64,000 nucleotides of DNA. Source: JANQMY01 sp965227095 (GTDB taxonomy: Bacteria; Pseudomonadota; Alphaproteobacteria; JANQMY01). Both the position numbers and the translations under genes were made by a program. The notes under the pieces are model-generated. The model searched no databases, was not told the DNA's origin, and worked only from the letters and a program-made list of their open reading frames with translations. This document shows positions 42,698-51,587 of the stretch, piece by piece. The DNA lies in contig CBDDFL010000001.1 in the NCBI GenBank assembly GCA_965227095.1, forward strand, positions 744,001 through 808,000. The letters run 5' to 3'. Position 1 is the first letter of the stretch; each line of letters starts with the position of its first letter.

Positions 42698-42988
42698 TCA
42701 GGTTGCGGCGCGACCCAATTGGCAGACAGGGTGGAACCGCCAAAACAGCCCCCAACAACAGGTCGTTTCGCCCGATTGGGCATCAAGATGTACGTAAAAG
42801 CCGCGAAGCGGTTCCCTTAAGTGGCCAGTTTGGGCATACTCAAATTTCACCGTGTAGGTCCGCGTGTGGGTTCGGTGACGCGCGAGAACACCCCGTCCAG
42901 GCTTGGTTGCTCTGACATTGGCCGTGAATTTGGCTTGCTTACCGGGGGCCGTGATGAAGACAATAGGTAGGCAGACGGCACCGTGAAC
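42698..42988 (-). pseudogene. Small uncertain reading frame, possibly a 5'-truncated gene
   Basis: The frame is open from 43036 to 42698, and its stop lies only three bases from the PlsC stop, as is typical of real convergent pairs here. It has gene-like codons. A hydrophobic piece ('AVCLPIVFI') is followed by 'RTYTVKFEYAQTG', which vaguely recalls DUF3592-type proteins. However, the only ATG (43036) overlaps the WS/DGAT start and has no ribosome-binding site, and no good internal start exists. The coordinates given cover the plausible part. It may be a decayed remnant or chance. Confidence 0.3.
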
Positions 42989-43007
42989 CGTCGACCACCG
43001 TAAAAAA

Positions 43008-43023
43008 AAGCGTTGCAACGCTT
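43008..43023. promoter_or_regulatory. Perfect 16-bp palindrome at the WS/DGAT ribosome-binding site
   Basis: AAGCGTTGCAACGCTT is exactly self-complementary with no spacer. It abuts GGGAGG (43024-43029), the ribosome-binding site of the WS/DGAT start at 43035, and follows an A-run. It could be a repressor operator. It is less likely to be an mRNA hairpin, because a zero-base loop is poor. Confidence 0.5.
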
Positions 43024-43034
43024 GGGAGGCATCC

Positions 43035-44639
43035 ATGGAACAAATGACCGGACTTGACGCGTCTTTTCTTTATTTCGAACGCCCGCGGATGCCGATGCAT
43101 GTGGGCGGATTGTATATCTACGACCAATCGTCCGCTCCTGGTGGTCAGGTGCGATTCAAAGACATCCTCAATTTCATCGAAGAGCGTGTGCATTTGGTCC
43201 GCAGCTTTCGCCAACGGTCGGTGCCGGTGCCGTTGAACCTGGATCATCCTTATTGGATCAACGATCCCGAATTCAACATCGAATACCATGTTCGGCACAT
43301 GGCGTTGCCGCAGCCTGGTGATTGGCGGCAATTGTGCATTCTCGCGGCCCGTCTATTCGCGCGGCCGCTCGACCTGACAAAGCCGCTCTGGGAATTCAAC
43401 GTTATTGAAGGTTTGGACAATGTGCCGGGTGTCCCGAAAGGCTCCTATGCGTTGATGACGAAGGTGCATCACGCGGCCATTGATGGTGTCTCCGGCATGG
43501 AAATGACCGCGGCCGTCAATAGTCTGCATCCGGATGATCCACCCCCTGAAGGTGAAAAGAAATGGTCGCCGGAAGCAGTGCCGTCGGCGGCGTCTTTGAT
43601 CGCACGGGCCTATGGCAACAATTTACGCCAGCCGATGAAGTTTGCCGATGTGGTTGTGCGCTCCGTACCGGCTTTGGCGCAGACAGCAGCGGGACTGGGG
43701 CGTGGCGACTTTAAGCGCCCGGCCGGCGGCGCCCGTGTGCCGCGTACGCGATTCAATGGAACCTTGTCGGCCCACCGCGTGTTTGAAGGGCGCGTTTTTG
43801 AGTTGGATGAGGTGCGCGATATCAAAAGCCGTTTTCAAGGCGCTACGATCAATGATGCCATCTTGTCGATCGTTGGCGGAGGCATGCGCAAATATTTGGA
43901 ATCGAAGAATGAGCTGCCGGACGACACCTTGATTGCCATGGCGCCGATCTCCGTGCGCACGGCGGGTGAGAAGCGCGATATGGGCAACCAGGTATCCGCC
44001 ATGTCGGTGCAGCTTGGAACGCATGTCCCAGACCCCCTGAGCCGTCTGGAATATACGCATGAGAGCGCGCGGAATTCGAAGGAATTTACAAACGCCATTG
44101 GGGCTCGTCAGCTTGCGGATTATTCGAAATTTATTCCAGCAGCGCTTACCGGGTTAGCTGCCCGCCTCTACACGGGGCTGGGGCTCGCGAATTCCATTAA
44201 TCCCATGTTTAATTGCGTTGTAACCAATGTGCCCGGCCCTCAAGTGCCGCTCTATTCGACCGGCGCGCGCATGGTCAACCAATTTGGGATGGGGCCGATT
44301 GTTGATGGTATGGGGCTGATCCATCCCATCCTGAGTTATTGCGGCAAGATTACGGTGTCATTTACCTCCGACCGGGAAATGATTCCGGATCCAGAATTCT
44401 ATGCGGACTGTATTCAAGAGTCTTTCGATGAGTTAAAGGCAGCAGCCGTAAAGAAACCTCACGTGAAGCAACCGGCAAAACGGAAGCGGGCGCCAGCGAA
44501 GAAAGCGACAACAGCCAAACGCGCGGCCGCGAAAAAGGCAACGCCACGCCGCCGGAAGCCGGCGGCCTCCGCGAATGGCGCCGCGGTTTCGCCGGGAGCC
44601 TCGCCGTCGATTCAAGCGGCGCCTCGCGATGATCAATAA
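43035..44639 (+). CDS. Wax ester synthase / acyl-CoA:diacylglycerol acyltransferase (WS/DGAT)
   Basis: A 534-residue bifunctional acyltransferase that makes wax esters or triacylglycerol for storage. The catalytic motif is 'HHAAIDG' (His145-Gly151); 'PLWEF' (117-121), 'NVPGP' and 'YSTGARMVNQFGMGPIVDGMGL' are further family motifs. The enzyme core ends near residue 470. The remaining 60 or so residues are Lys/Ala/Pro-rich ('AKRKRAPAKKATTAKRAAAKK'), resembling histone H1-like bacterial tails, which is not part of the standard family. ATG 43035 follows GGGAGGCATCC. Two SDR genes follow at 33 and 10 bases and may act on the same lipids. Confidence 0.93.
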   Translation: MEQMTGLDASFLYFERPRMPMHVGGLYIYDQSSAPGGQVRFKDILNFIEERVHLVRSFRQRSVPVPLNLDHPYWINDPEFNIEYHVRHMALPQPGDWRQLCILAARLFARPLDLTKPLWEFNVIEGLDNVPGVPKGSYALMTKVHHAAIDGVSGMEMTAAVNSLHPDDPPPEGEKKWSPEAVPSAASLIARAYGNNLRQPMKFADVVVRSVPALAQTAAGLGRGDFKRPAGGARVPRTRFNGTLSAHRVFEGRVFELDEVRDIKSRFQGATINDAILSIVGGGMRKYLESKNELPDDTLIAMAPISVRTAGEKRDMGNQVSAMSVQLGTHVPDPLSRLEYTHESARNSKEFTNAIGARQLADYSKFIPAALTGLAARLYTGLGLANSINPMFNCVVTNVPGPQVPLYSTGARMVNQFGMGPIVDGMGLIHPILSYCGKITVSFTSDREMIPDPEFYADCIQESFDELKAAAVKKPHVKQPAKRKRAPAKKATTAKRAAAKKATPRRRKPAASANGAAVSPGASPSIQAAPRDDQ

Positions 44640-44672
44640 CCGGGTGCTTTTGGTGAAAGTTGAAAGGAAAAA

Positions 44673-45488
44673 ATGACTAAATCAGATGGTGAGGGCCGGG
44701 TGCTTATTACCGGCGCGTCTGCTGGTATCGGCCGGGAGCTTGCATTTCAGTTCGCAAGAAACGGCCACGACCTCATTTTGGTGTCGCGTAATGAGTCGGC
44801 TCTGGAATATTTGCGGATCGAGCTGGAAGATGTGCACAAGATCAGCGCTCTGGTCATGCCGCAGGATCTCAGTGCCGCCAGCGGTCCGAACAAACTCCTG
44901 TCGCGTATTAAGGCGGAAAATGAAACAGTTGCCGTCCTTGTAAACAATGCCGGCGTCTTGGAGGCCGGCCCGTTCTCGGAACTCCCGACGAAGAAAGCGC
45001 AAGGCTTGGTGCAGTTGAACGTCACGGCGTTGACGACACTTACAAGCTTGATTTTGCCTGAGATGGTTGAACGTGGAAGTGGCCGTATACTGAACGTCGC
45101 ATCGACGGCAAGTTTTCAGCCTGTGCCCATGCTGGCGCTTTATGCCGCCACGAAAGCCTTCGTCCTGTCGTTTACCGAAGCACTCAGCCAAGAACTTGTC
45201 GGATCCGGCGTGACGGTGACGGCCTTGTGTCCTGGTGTGACCAAAACCGATATGGTGGAAAACGTTAAGGACGAGTCCGAGATGATGGCACAATGGCCGG
45301 AGTTTTTTATGTCCGACCCGGTCGATGTAGCAAAACAGGGCTACAAAGCATGTATGGCGGGGCGGGTCATTGAAGTGCCTGGTTTTGCAAATCAGGTGGG
45401 GGCGGCTTGGGCCCAGATGCAGCCGAAATGGTTGGTTCGAAATGTCGTTGGTTTCTTAAGCCGCCAGACCGACGTCGCAAAACACTAG
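44673..45488 (+). CDS. Short-chain dehydrogenase/reductase
   Basis: A 271-residue SDR of the 'DltE/YqjQ-like' type. 'LITGASAGIGRELAFQFARNGHDLILVSRNE' indicates NADP(H) preference (Arg after the second strand). 'LVNNAGVLEAGPF', Ser in 'NVASTASFQP' and 'YAATK' are the catalytic elements. The C-terminal 'VPGFANQVGAAWAQMQPKWLVRNVVGFL' may form an amphipathic membrane-binding helix. It is between WS/DGAT and another SDR, so a role in fatty alcohol or lipid metabolism is plausible but unproven. Confidence 0.92.
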   Translation: MTKSDGEGRVLITGASAGIGRELAFQFARNGHDLILVSRNESALEYLRIELEDVHKISALVMPQDLSAASGPNKLLSRIKAENETVAVLVNNAGVLEAGPFSELPTKKAQGLVQLNVTALTTLTSLILPEMVERGSGRILNVASTASFQPVPMLALYAATKAFVLSFTEALSQELVGSGVTVTALCPGVTKTDMVENVKDESEMMAQWPEFFMSDPVDVAKQGYKACMAGRVIEVPGFANQVGAAWAQMQPKWLVRNVVGFLSRQTDVAKH

Positions 45489-45498
45489 AAGGTAGTCA

Positions 45499-46278
45499 AT
45501 GGATCTCGGAATTAAAGGCAAAGTCGCTTTGGTTTTAGCGGCCAGTAAAGGGCTTGGCCGTGGCTGTGCGCAAGCCCTGGCGGAAGAAGGGGTCGATGTG
45601 ACCATCGTGTCCCGCACGCAGGCTGATATTGAGAAGACAGCGGAGGAGATTGCGGCGTCGACGGGGGCGTCTGTCACGCCGGTGGTGGCGGATGTAACGA
45701 CGGAGGACGGACGCACCGCTGCTCTACATGCCTGTCCGACCCCGGACATTCTGGTGAACAATGCAGGAGGGCCACCTCCTGGTCATTTCAAAAATTGGTC
45801 GCGTGAAGATTGGATAGCCGCATTGGATGCCAATATGCTGGGGGCCATTGATTTCATTCAGAAAACCATCGACCCCATGGTGGCAAAAGGCTGGGGGCGC
45901 ATCGTCAATGTCACCAGCTCGTCTGTGAAAGCGCCCATCTCCATATTGGGGCTGTCCAACGGGGCGCGCTCCGGACTTACCGGCTTTGTTGCCGGCATTG
46001 CGCGCGACTATGCCAAGGACGGCATCACCATCAACAATCTGCTGCCAGGCCCGTTTGATACGGATCGGTTGAAGGCGGCCTTTGAGGCAACGGCACACGC
46101 TCAAAACATCACGATCGATCAAGCCAAGAAAGCAGCGGGCGACGGGATTCCGGTTGGCCGCCTTGGTCAACCGGAGGAGTTCGGCAAGGCCTGCGCCTTC
46201 CTCTGTTCCCAACATGCCGGCTATATTACCGGTCAGAATTTGCTGATGGATGGCGGCCAGTATCCGGGAACGTATTGA
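45499..46278 (+). CDS. Atypical SDR lacking the Tyr/Lys catalytic pair
   Basis: A 259-residue SDR-fold protein. The cofactor loop is 'LAASKGLGRG' (Thr of TGxxxGxG replaced). 'ILVNNAGGPPPGHF' and Ser in 'NVTSSS' are present. At the Tyr-x3-Lys site the sequence is 'GLSNGARSG' (Ser153...Arg157), so both catalytic residues are missing. The rest ('INNLLPGPFDTDRL', 'YITGQNLLMDGGQYPGTY') is normal for SDRs. A subfamily with this substitution exists and is usually annotated simply as SDR. It starts 10 bases after the previous SDR with an AGAAGG ribosome-binding site. Confidence 0.88.
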   Translation: MDLGIKGKVALVLAASKGLGRGCAQALAEEGVDVTIVSRTQADIEKTAEEIAASTGASVTPVVADVTTEDGRTAALHACPTPDILVNNAGGPPPGHFKNWSREDWIAALDANMLGAIDFIQKTIDPMVAKGWGRIVNVTSSSVKAPISILGLSNGARSGLTGFVAGIARDYAKDGITINNLLPGPFDTDRLKAAFEATAHAQNITIDQAKKAAGDGIPVGRLGQPEEFGKACAFLCSQHAGYITGQNLLMDGGQYPGTY

Positions 46279-46299
46279 TCGGCGATTTAAGCGGGCGGA

Positions 46300-49200
46300 T
46301 TATTCCGCGGCCGCGCGCTCTTCGTCCTCGTAATGGCGCCAGAAGGTGAGCGAGCGGCCGATGTCATGCTGTGCCATGGCGATGGCCGGCACCATCATCA
46401 TCAAAACAAATGTGGCGAATATGATGCCGAACGCGATACTGATCGCGGTGGGTACCAAGAATTGTGCCTGAACGCTCCGCTCAAGGATCAAGGGGAACAC
46501 ACCCAAAAACGTGGTCACCGATGTCAGGAAGATCGGGCGGAAGCGTCCCAACGCGCCTTCAATGATCGCTTCCCGCATGGGGCGCCCTTTTTCCAGTTCC
46601 TCATTGATGAAGTCAATCATAACCAGAGCGTCATTCACAAGCACGCCGGACAGCCCCACAATGCCAAAGATGCTCAGCATGGTCATGTTCACGTCAAGCA
46701 AGGCGTGGCCAAGGATCGCACCGATCCAACCAAAGGGAATGGCGCTCATCACCACCAATGGCTGAACATAAGATCTAAAGGCCATGGCCAACAACGCATA
46801 GATGCTGAACAGGGCGAGGAGGAAGTTGCTGATCAGGCCCGGCAGGGCACGCGCCTGTTCGCGTTGCGTGCCGCCAAAGCCGATGGTGACACCCGGAACT
46901 TGCTCGTCCAGTCGCGGCGCGATTTGGTTCGCAACCACATTCGCCGCGATGGTGCCGGTGATCCGAGTGTTATCGATGGCGCCCGTAACGCGCACCACCC
47001 GTTTGCCGTTTCGGCGGTTGATGGTGGACGGTCCATAGGTAAAAGACACATCCGCGACCGCGCTTAATGGAATGAAATCGCCACCGGGCGTTCGAATGCG
47101 GTAGTCATCCAGATCGGTCAAGGCATCGCGTTCATCTTCCGGCAGCCGCACATACACACGAACTTCCTCACGCCCTCGTTGCACGCGCAAGGCTTCGCTG
47201 CCGAAGAATGCCGCGCGCACCTGTTGGGCCAGTTGTTCAACCGTGATGCCATAGGTTCTGGCTTCCGGTTTAAGTTCCAGTTCAATCTCGCGCTTCGAGC
47301 CTTCAAGATCGTTGAACAGATCGAAAATACCGTCGACACGGCTCAGTTCGGTTTGGACGAAGTCGGTGGCGCGGGCCAATGATGCATCGTCATCCGCCGT
47401 GATTTCCACCTGAACAGGGTCTCCAATAGAAACAAGGGACGAAGAGAAGGTTAGTTTCTTTGTTCCGGGAATAACGCCAACTTCTTTCCGCCAGGCTTTT
47501 TCGAATTCGATGGCTTCAAACGGACGCACTTCAGACCCGATGATTTCGATCAACACGGATGCCACATTCGAACTTGAGCCGCCGCCTTGAGATCCAAACG
47601 GCGTTGCGGAAATCTCAGACCCGCCGGCAATGACGTAGATGTTCTTAACCACAGGCTCTGGCAAATCAGGATACTGATCTTCCATGAGTTTCCCGGCCTG
47701 CCGCGCCTTCTCTTGCAGGAGTTCCGCGATCTTTTTCGTTTCCGAAATGGGTGCGCCTTGGGGTAACTCCACATTCGACGACACGATATCCCCTTCAACT
47801 TCTGGGAAGAAATTGAAATAGAGGTAGCCACCTGCCAAGAACCCATATGTCAGCATAATCATCGCGACACCCGTCGAGATCACAATGCCCCAATGGTCGG
47901 TCGCGAAGTTAAGGGCGCGCCGCATCGGGCCCTCGGTGAAAACGTTCAATGTATAGGACACACCATTCTGCGCTTGCTTAAGCACCAACATGGCCGGATT
48001 GCGCCAAGTGGTTTTTTGAGGGCCGAGGTGGGACAGATGGCGCGGCAGGATCAGCAGGGATTCCACAAGCGACAAAAACAAGACGGTGATCACGATGGCC
48101 GGGACGGACGCTAGGAACTTGCCGATCGTACTGGGAATAAAAAGCAGGGGCGTGAACGTGGCGATGGTGGTCGCGACCGCGAAAATGACCGGGGTGGAAA
48201 CACGTTGCGCTCCCAGGATCGCCGCTTCCTCTGGGGGGAATCCAAGTTCATTCTGGGCGAATATGTTCTCGCCTGTGACGATGGCATCATCAACCACAAT
48301 GCCGATGGCTAGGATGAAGCCAAATAAGGTCATCATGTTGATGGACAAGCCAAGGAGGCTCATCAGTCCAAGCGTTCCCACAAAAGCGATCGTGATGCCG
48401 ACAGATGTCCAAAACGCAAGGCGTATGTCCAAAAACAACGCCAGCGCAATTATGACCAACAGCAACCCGATCCCGCCGTTTTTGAGCAGAAGACTCAAAC
48501 GATCATTTAGAGCGTCTGCATCGTTGTCCCACAGATAAACAGACAGACCTGGCGGTAACGTTGGTTCGACTTCATCGGCGAGATAGGACTTGATGTCGTC
48601 GATAATTTCCAGGGTCTTTTCATCACCAACACGATACACTTCAATGAAGGCCGCAGGTTCCCCATTAAATGTGTTCTCAAGATCGGTGTCGCGAAAGCCG
48701 TCTTTGATGGTGGCGATGTCTTTCAGTAGAACTTGAGTGCCGTCTGCTTCGCCGATAACAACGATGTCTTCGAAGTCTTTCTGGTCATAATTTCGGCCTT
48801 TGGTTCGCAGCAGGACTTCTTCCGACCGCGTTTGGATATCGCCGCCGGGCAAGTCCAGACTGCCTTGGCGCACGGCCGCCGCCACGTCCAATAAGGTTAG
48901 GCCACGGGCGCGCAACGTGTCGTTGGAGACTTCGATCGAGATTTCGTAATCCCGAACGCCGCTCACTTCCACGAGGGAAATCGACGGTTGCTCGGTCAGG
49001 CCGTCCTTGATGGTATAGGCAAGCTCTTTGAGGGACCGTTCGGGGGCCGCACCATAGACGATGATCTGGACCACCCGCGCAAGATTAGTCAGCTCACGAA
49101 CTTCGGGTTCTTCCGCTTCGTCCGGAAATGTGGTGATGCGATCAATCTCTGATTTTACCTCGTCAAGGCGTTGTTGAATGTTCTCGCCCCGGGACAGTTC

Positions 49201-49482
49201 CAAGCGAACCGTGCCGCGGCTCTCAGTCGCCGTTGCCGTGACCTCTTGGATGCCCTCTATGCTTTCGACCTGTTCCTCGATGCGTTGAATGATGGATTCT
49301 TCAATTTCCTTCGGCGTTGCGCCTTGATATTCAACGCTCACCTCAATGAGATCGAGGCCGAACTCCGGGAAAACTTTCGACGGCAACGTGAAGGCTGAGG
49401 AAACACCGGCAAAAATGATGAAGATCATCAACAGATTTGCTGCAACTCCGTTGCGAACAAACCAGGCAATGATCGGATTCAT
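46300..49482 (-). CDS. RND efflux pump, inner-membrane transporter
   Basis: A 1060-residue proton-driven AcrB-type transporter. It has the canonical architecture: TM1 at the N-terminus ('FVRNGVAANLLMIFIIFAGV'), porter domain, TM2-TM6, second porter domain, TM7-TM12. The proton-relay pair Asp398-Asp399 lies in TM4 ('IGIVVDDAIVTGENI'). Sequence features resemble the MexK/VexF-type or 'MMPL-like AcrB' single-adaptor pumps. The start ATG overlaps the TGA of the adaptor gene (ATGA), so the two are co-translated. No outer-membrane channel gene is in the operon, so a TolC made elsewhere is needed. Confidence 0.95.
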   Translation of the reverse strand: MNPIIAWFVRNGVAANLLMIFIIFAGVSSAFTLPSKVFPEFGLDLIEVSVEYQGATPKEIEESIIQRIEEQVESIEGIQEVTATATESRGTVRLELSRGENIQQRLDEVKSEIDRITTFPDEAEEPEVRELTNLARVVQIIVYGAAPERSLKELAYTIKDGLTEQPSISLVEVSGVRDYEISIEVSNDTLRARGLTLLDVAAAVRQGSLDLPGGDIQTRSEEVLLRTKGRNYDQKDFEDIVVIGEADGTQVLLKDIATIKDGFRDTDLENTFNGEPAAFIEVYRVGDEKTLEIIDDIKSYLADEVEPTLPPGLSVYLWDNDADALNDRLSLLLKNGGIGLLLVIIALALFLDIRLAFWTSVGITIAFVGTLGLMSLLGLSINMMTLFGFILAIGIVVDDAIVTGENIFAQNELGFPPEEAAILGAQRVSTPVIFAVATTIATFTPLLFIPSTIGKFLASVPAIVITVLFLSLVESLLILPRHLSHLGPQKTTWRNPAMLVLKQAQNGVSYTLNVFTEGPMRRALNFATDHWGIVISTGVAMIMLTYGFLAGGYLYFNFFPEVEGDIVSSNVELPQGAPISETKKIAELLQEKARQAGKLMEDQYPDLPEPVVKNIYVIAGGSEISATPFGSQGGGSSSNVASVLIEIIGSEVRPFEAIEFEKAWRKEVGVIPGTKKLTFSSSLVSIGDPVQVEITADDDASLARATDFVQTELSRVDGIFDLFNDLEGSKREIELELKPEARTYGITVEQLAQQVRAAFFGSEALRVQRGREEVRVYVRLPEDERDALTDLDDYRIRTPGGDFIPLSAVADVSFTYGPSTINRRNGKRVVRVTGAIDNTRITGTIAANVVANQIAPRLDEQVPGVTIGFGGTQREQARALPGLISNFLLALFSIYALLAMAFRSYVQPLVVMSAIPFGWIGAILGHALLDVNMTMLSIFGIVGLSGVLVNDALVMIDFINEELEKGRPMREAIIEGALGRFRPIFLTSVTTFLGVFPLILERSVQAQFLVPTAISIAFGIIFATFVLMMMVPAIAMAQHDIGRSLTFWRHYEDEERAAAE

Positions 49483-50825
49483 TGGATGAGGCTCCGGCCG
49501 GTACCGATCGCCTGACTGACCGTCTGGGGATCTTGAGTGCGGTCCAGTATTCGAACGCTCATGCCGTCAACAACAACCGTCAGCGCGCTTGTCACAATGC
49601 GGGTGTCCGCTGTGATTGTCTCGGAAACGACAGTGACTTCATCTCCTCGTTTCTGAATGACGTCGACCGGGCGAATGCGCAGGGTGTTGTTTGCGTCAAC
49701 GATCCAAAGGGTGTCTTGATCGCGCAAGGCTTCGCGGGGCAGCACCACAAAACGGTCAAGCGTTTTACCCTCCATTTCAACCGAGGCATACATGCCCACC
49801 AATAAGGGAGGGGCTGTTGACACGGCGCGCGCCTGATTTTCGGGGGATGAAACGGGTATTCCCTGCTGGTAGGGATTGTCCACGCGCACCACCACATTGA
49901 GTGTACGCGTACCGGTATCGATGTTGGCGGCAGCCCGGTGCACGTAGCCGTTCCAGCGATATTTCTCGCCGCCGAAGCTCGCGGTAAGCGTTGCTTTCAA
50001 CTTTGTATCGGCGGCTTCCCCGTGCCAAAGGTCCGGCAGCAATGCCGCTTCCTGATCGCTGAGCGGGACCGAGACTTCCAATGCATCGGTGGCGAAGATC
50101 TGTCCGATTTCACGGCCGACGCTGAGATAGGTGCCTTCATCGACTGATTCTGTCCGTACACGTCCGTCAAATGGTGCGATAATCGTCGCGTGTTCTAAAT
50201 CTAGCTGCGCCTGGTCCACCAATGCATTCAGGCGGGCCATATTGGCTTTGGCCTCATCGCGGCGGGCGACCAGTTCGTCAAATCGTTGCTTGGCGGTGAA
50301 TCCTTGTTGCGCCAAGTTCTTGTTTCTTTTTACTTGGGATTCCGCGAAAGCCAAATTGGCTTTCCCGGCGTCTCGGTTGGCTTCCGCCTGAATTAGATTG
50401 GCTTCATAAAGACGCGGGTCTATTTGAACCAGCACATCGCCTTTCTTAAATTCGCCGCCCACTTCGAAATCCGGACTTACATAAACGACTTGTCCGGAGA
50501 CTTGGGCCGCCAATCCGATTTCCGCACGCGAGCGCACCACACCGAAGCCTTTGACAAGGACCGGTCCGGACTGTAGGTCAGCCGTCAGCACCGTGACGTA
50601 TGGTGTTCGGTCTGGTGCTTCCGAGATTTGGGGCTGTGGTGCCAAGAGTTGCAGCAACATAAAACCGCCAACGCCGAGCGCTAAGATGATGCCGGCATCG
50701 GCATACCACCCAAGCCGACGAAGAATGCCCTTTTTTCCCTTAGATTTGGGATGATGAGGGCCAATCATTGCAGCATCTTGCGCGTCTTCGGCCTCTTTGT
50801 CTGCTCTACGCCCAAATCCAAACAT
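49479..50825 (-). CDS. RND efflux periplasmic adaptor (membrane fusion protein)
   Basis: A 448-residue adaptor. A charged cytosolic N-terminus of about 40 residues ('RRADKEAEDAQDA') precedes a signal anchor ('YADAGIILALGVGGFMLLQLL'). The lipoyl half-motifs 'QVSGQVVYVSPDFEVGGEFKKGDVLVQID' and 'IIAPFDGRVRTESVDEGTYLSVG' flank a coiled-coil hairpin (about 140-200). The beta-barrel and membrane-proximal domains follow. I chose ATG 50825 because longer starts (50837, 50876) would place the operator palindrome near or inside the coding region. Confidence 0.92.
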   Translation of the reverse strand: MFGFGRRADKEAEDAQDAAMIGPHHPKSKGKKGILRRLGWYADAGIILALGVGGFMLLQLLAPQPQISEAPDRTPYVTVLTADLQSGPVLVKGFGVVRSRAEIGLAAQVSGQVVYVSPDFEVGGEFKKGDVLVQIDPRLYEANLIQAEANRDAGKANLAFAESQVKRNKNLAQQGFTAKQRFDELVARRDEAKANMARLNALVDQAQLDLEHATIIAPFDGRVRTESVDEGTYLSVGREIGQIFATDALEVSVPLSDQEAALLPDLWHGEAADTKLKATLTASFGGEKYRWNGYVHRAAANIDTGTRTLNVVVRVDNPYQQGIPVSSPENQARAVSTAPPLLVGMYASVEMEGKTLDRFVVLPREALRDQDTLWIVDANNTLRIRPVDVIQKRGDEVTVVSETITADTRIVTSALTVVVDGMSVRILDRTQDPQTVSQAIGTGRSLIQ

Positions 50826-50846
50826 GGTACCCAACATACGAAAATT

Positions 50847-50864
50847 AATGACTGCCCAGTCATT
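50847..50864. promoter_or_regulatory. Perfect TetR-type operator between the RND operon and its regulator
   Basis: AATGACTG-CC-CAGTCATT is an exact inverted repeat with a two-base spacer, the TGACTG..CAGTCA type known from operators of AcrR-like regulators of RND pumps. A second smaller palindrome, ACATG-ATA-CATGT, follows at 50866-50878. Both lie between the adaptor start (50825) and the divergent TetR gene (50931), suiting repression of the pump and autoregulation. Confidence 0.75.
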
Positions 50865-50930
50865 TACATGATACATGTGTTTTCGTTAAAAAAGCAATCG
50901 CAACTTTGTAACGCGAGGTAACGCCGAAAA

Positions 50931-51587
50931 TTGGCTGAAACACTGGAAAAACAAGAAGAAAAGCAACGGCCTCAGCGGCGCAAAGATGCTCGGCCTCAGG
51001 AAATTGTTGCAGCGGCGTTGCAGGAATTCTCTCAGCGTGGCTTTGCGGCCACGCGTTTGGACGATGTGGCGGCCAGAGCCGGTGTCGCCAAAGGAACCAT
51101 CTATCTCTATTTCAACAGCAAGGCCGACCTTTTTAAAGCGGTCGTCCAAGAGACGGTTGTGCCGCAATTTGAGCAGGTCGGAGTGGCAATCTCGGAGTTC
51201 GAAGGCCCCACCGAGGATCTCTTGAAACTCTTTCTGAAACGGATCGCCCACGATTTTGTGGAGACAGATATTCACCACATCATTCGATTGATCCAAGCGG
51301 AAGGGAGGCAGTTTCCCGAGCTGGCGGAGTTCTATTTCAAGGAAGTGATTTCGCGGGGTATGGCGCGCGTCCGAGAAATACTTGCGCGTGGTGTTGAGCG
51401 CGGCGAGTTTAGAGATTCTGGTTTGGAGGCCTTCCCGCAGCTTATTGTGTCGCCCGCGCTGATGGCCACCATGTGGAAATCCACCTTCGAATCATTTGCA
51501 CCATTGGACCTTGATCGGGCTTTGGATGTGCATCTGGATGTGATCCTGAACGGCCTGAAAGTAACTGGGTCAACACCGACAGAATGA
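50931..51587 (+). CDS. TetR/AcrR family regulator of the RND pump
   Basis: A 218-residue regulator with a Lys/Gln/Arg-rich N-terminus, then the helix-turn-helix 'RPQEIVAAALQEFSQRGFAATRLDDVAARAGVAKGTIYLYFNSKADLF' typical of AcrR proteins, and a C-terminal ligand domain ('TetR_C_33-like'). The start is TTG 50931; GAGG lies somewhat far upstream, so translation may be weak, as often for repressors. It is divergent from the adaptor-pump operon over a palindromic operator. Its stop overlaps the ATG of the DUF938 methyltransferase gene. Confidence 0.9.
   Translation: MAETLEKQEEKQRPQRRKDARPQEIVAAALQEFSQRGFAATRLDDVAARAGVAKGTIYLYFNSKADLFKAVVQETVVPQFEQVGVAISEFEGPTEDLLKLFLKRIAHDFVETDIHHIIRLIQAEGRQFPELAEFYFKEVISRGMARVREILARGVERGEFRDSGLEAFPQLIVSPALMATMWKSTFESFAPLDLDRALDVHLDVILNGLKVTGSTPTE

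Larger units (their letters stand above)
42695..43034. other. Spacer of about 340 bp before the WS/DGAT gene
   Basis: Apart from the doubtful minus-strand frame and the 16-bp palindrome at 43008-43023, I see nothing recognisable here. A run of eight A precedes the palindrome. The region must hold the promoter of the WS/DGAT-SDR-SDR group, but no clear -35/-10 pair stands out. Confidence 0.45.

Noticed and set aside
46333..47067. 244-codon open frame on + opposite the RND pump
   Set aside because: His-rich, low-quality protein antisense to a conserved transporter.
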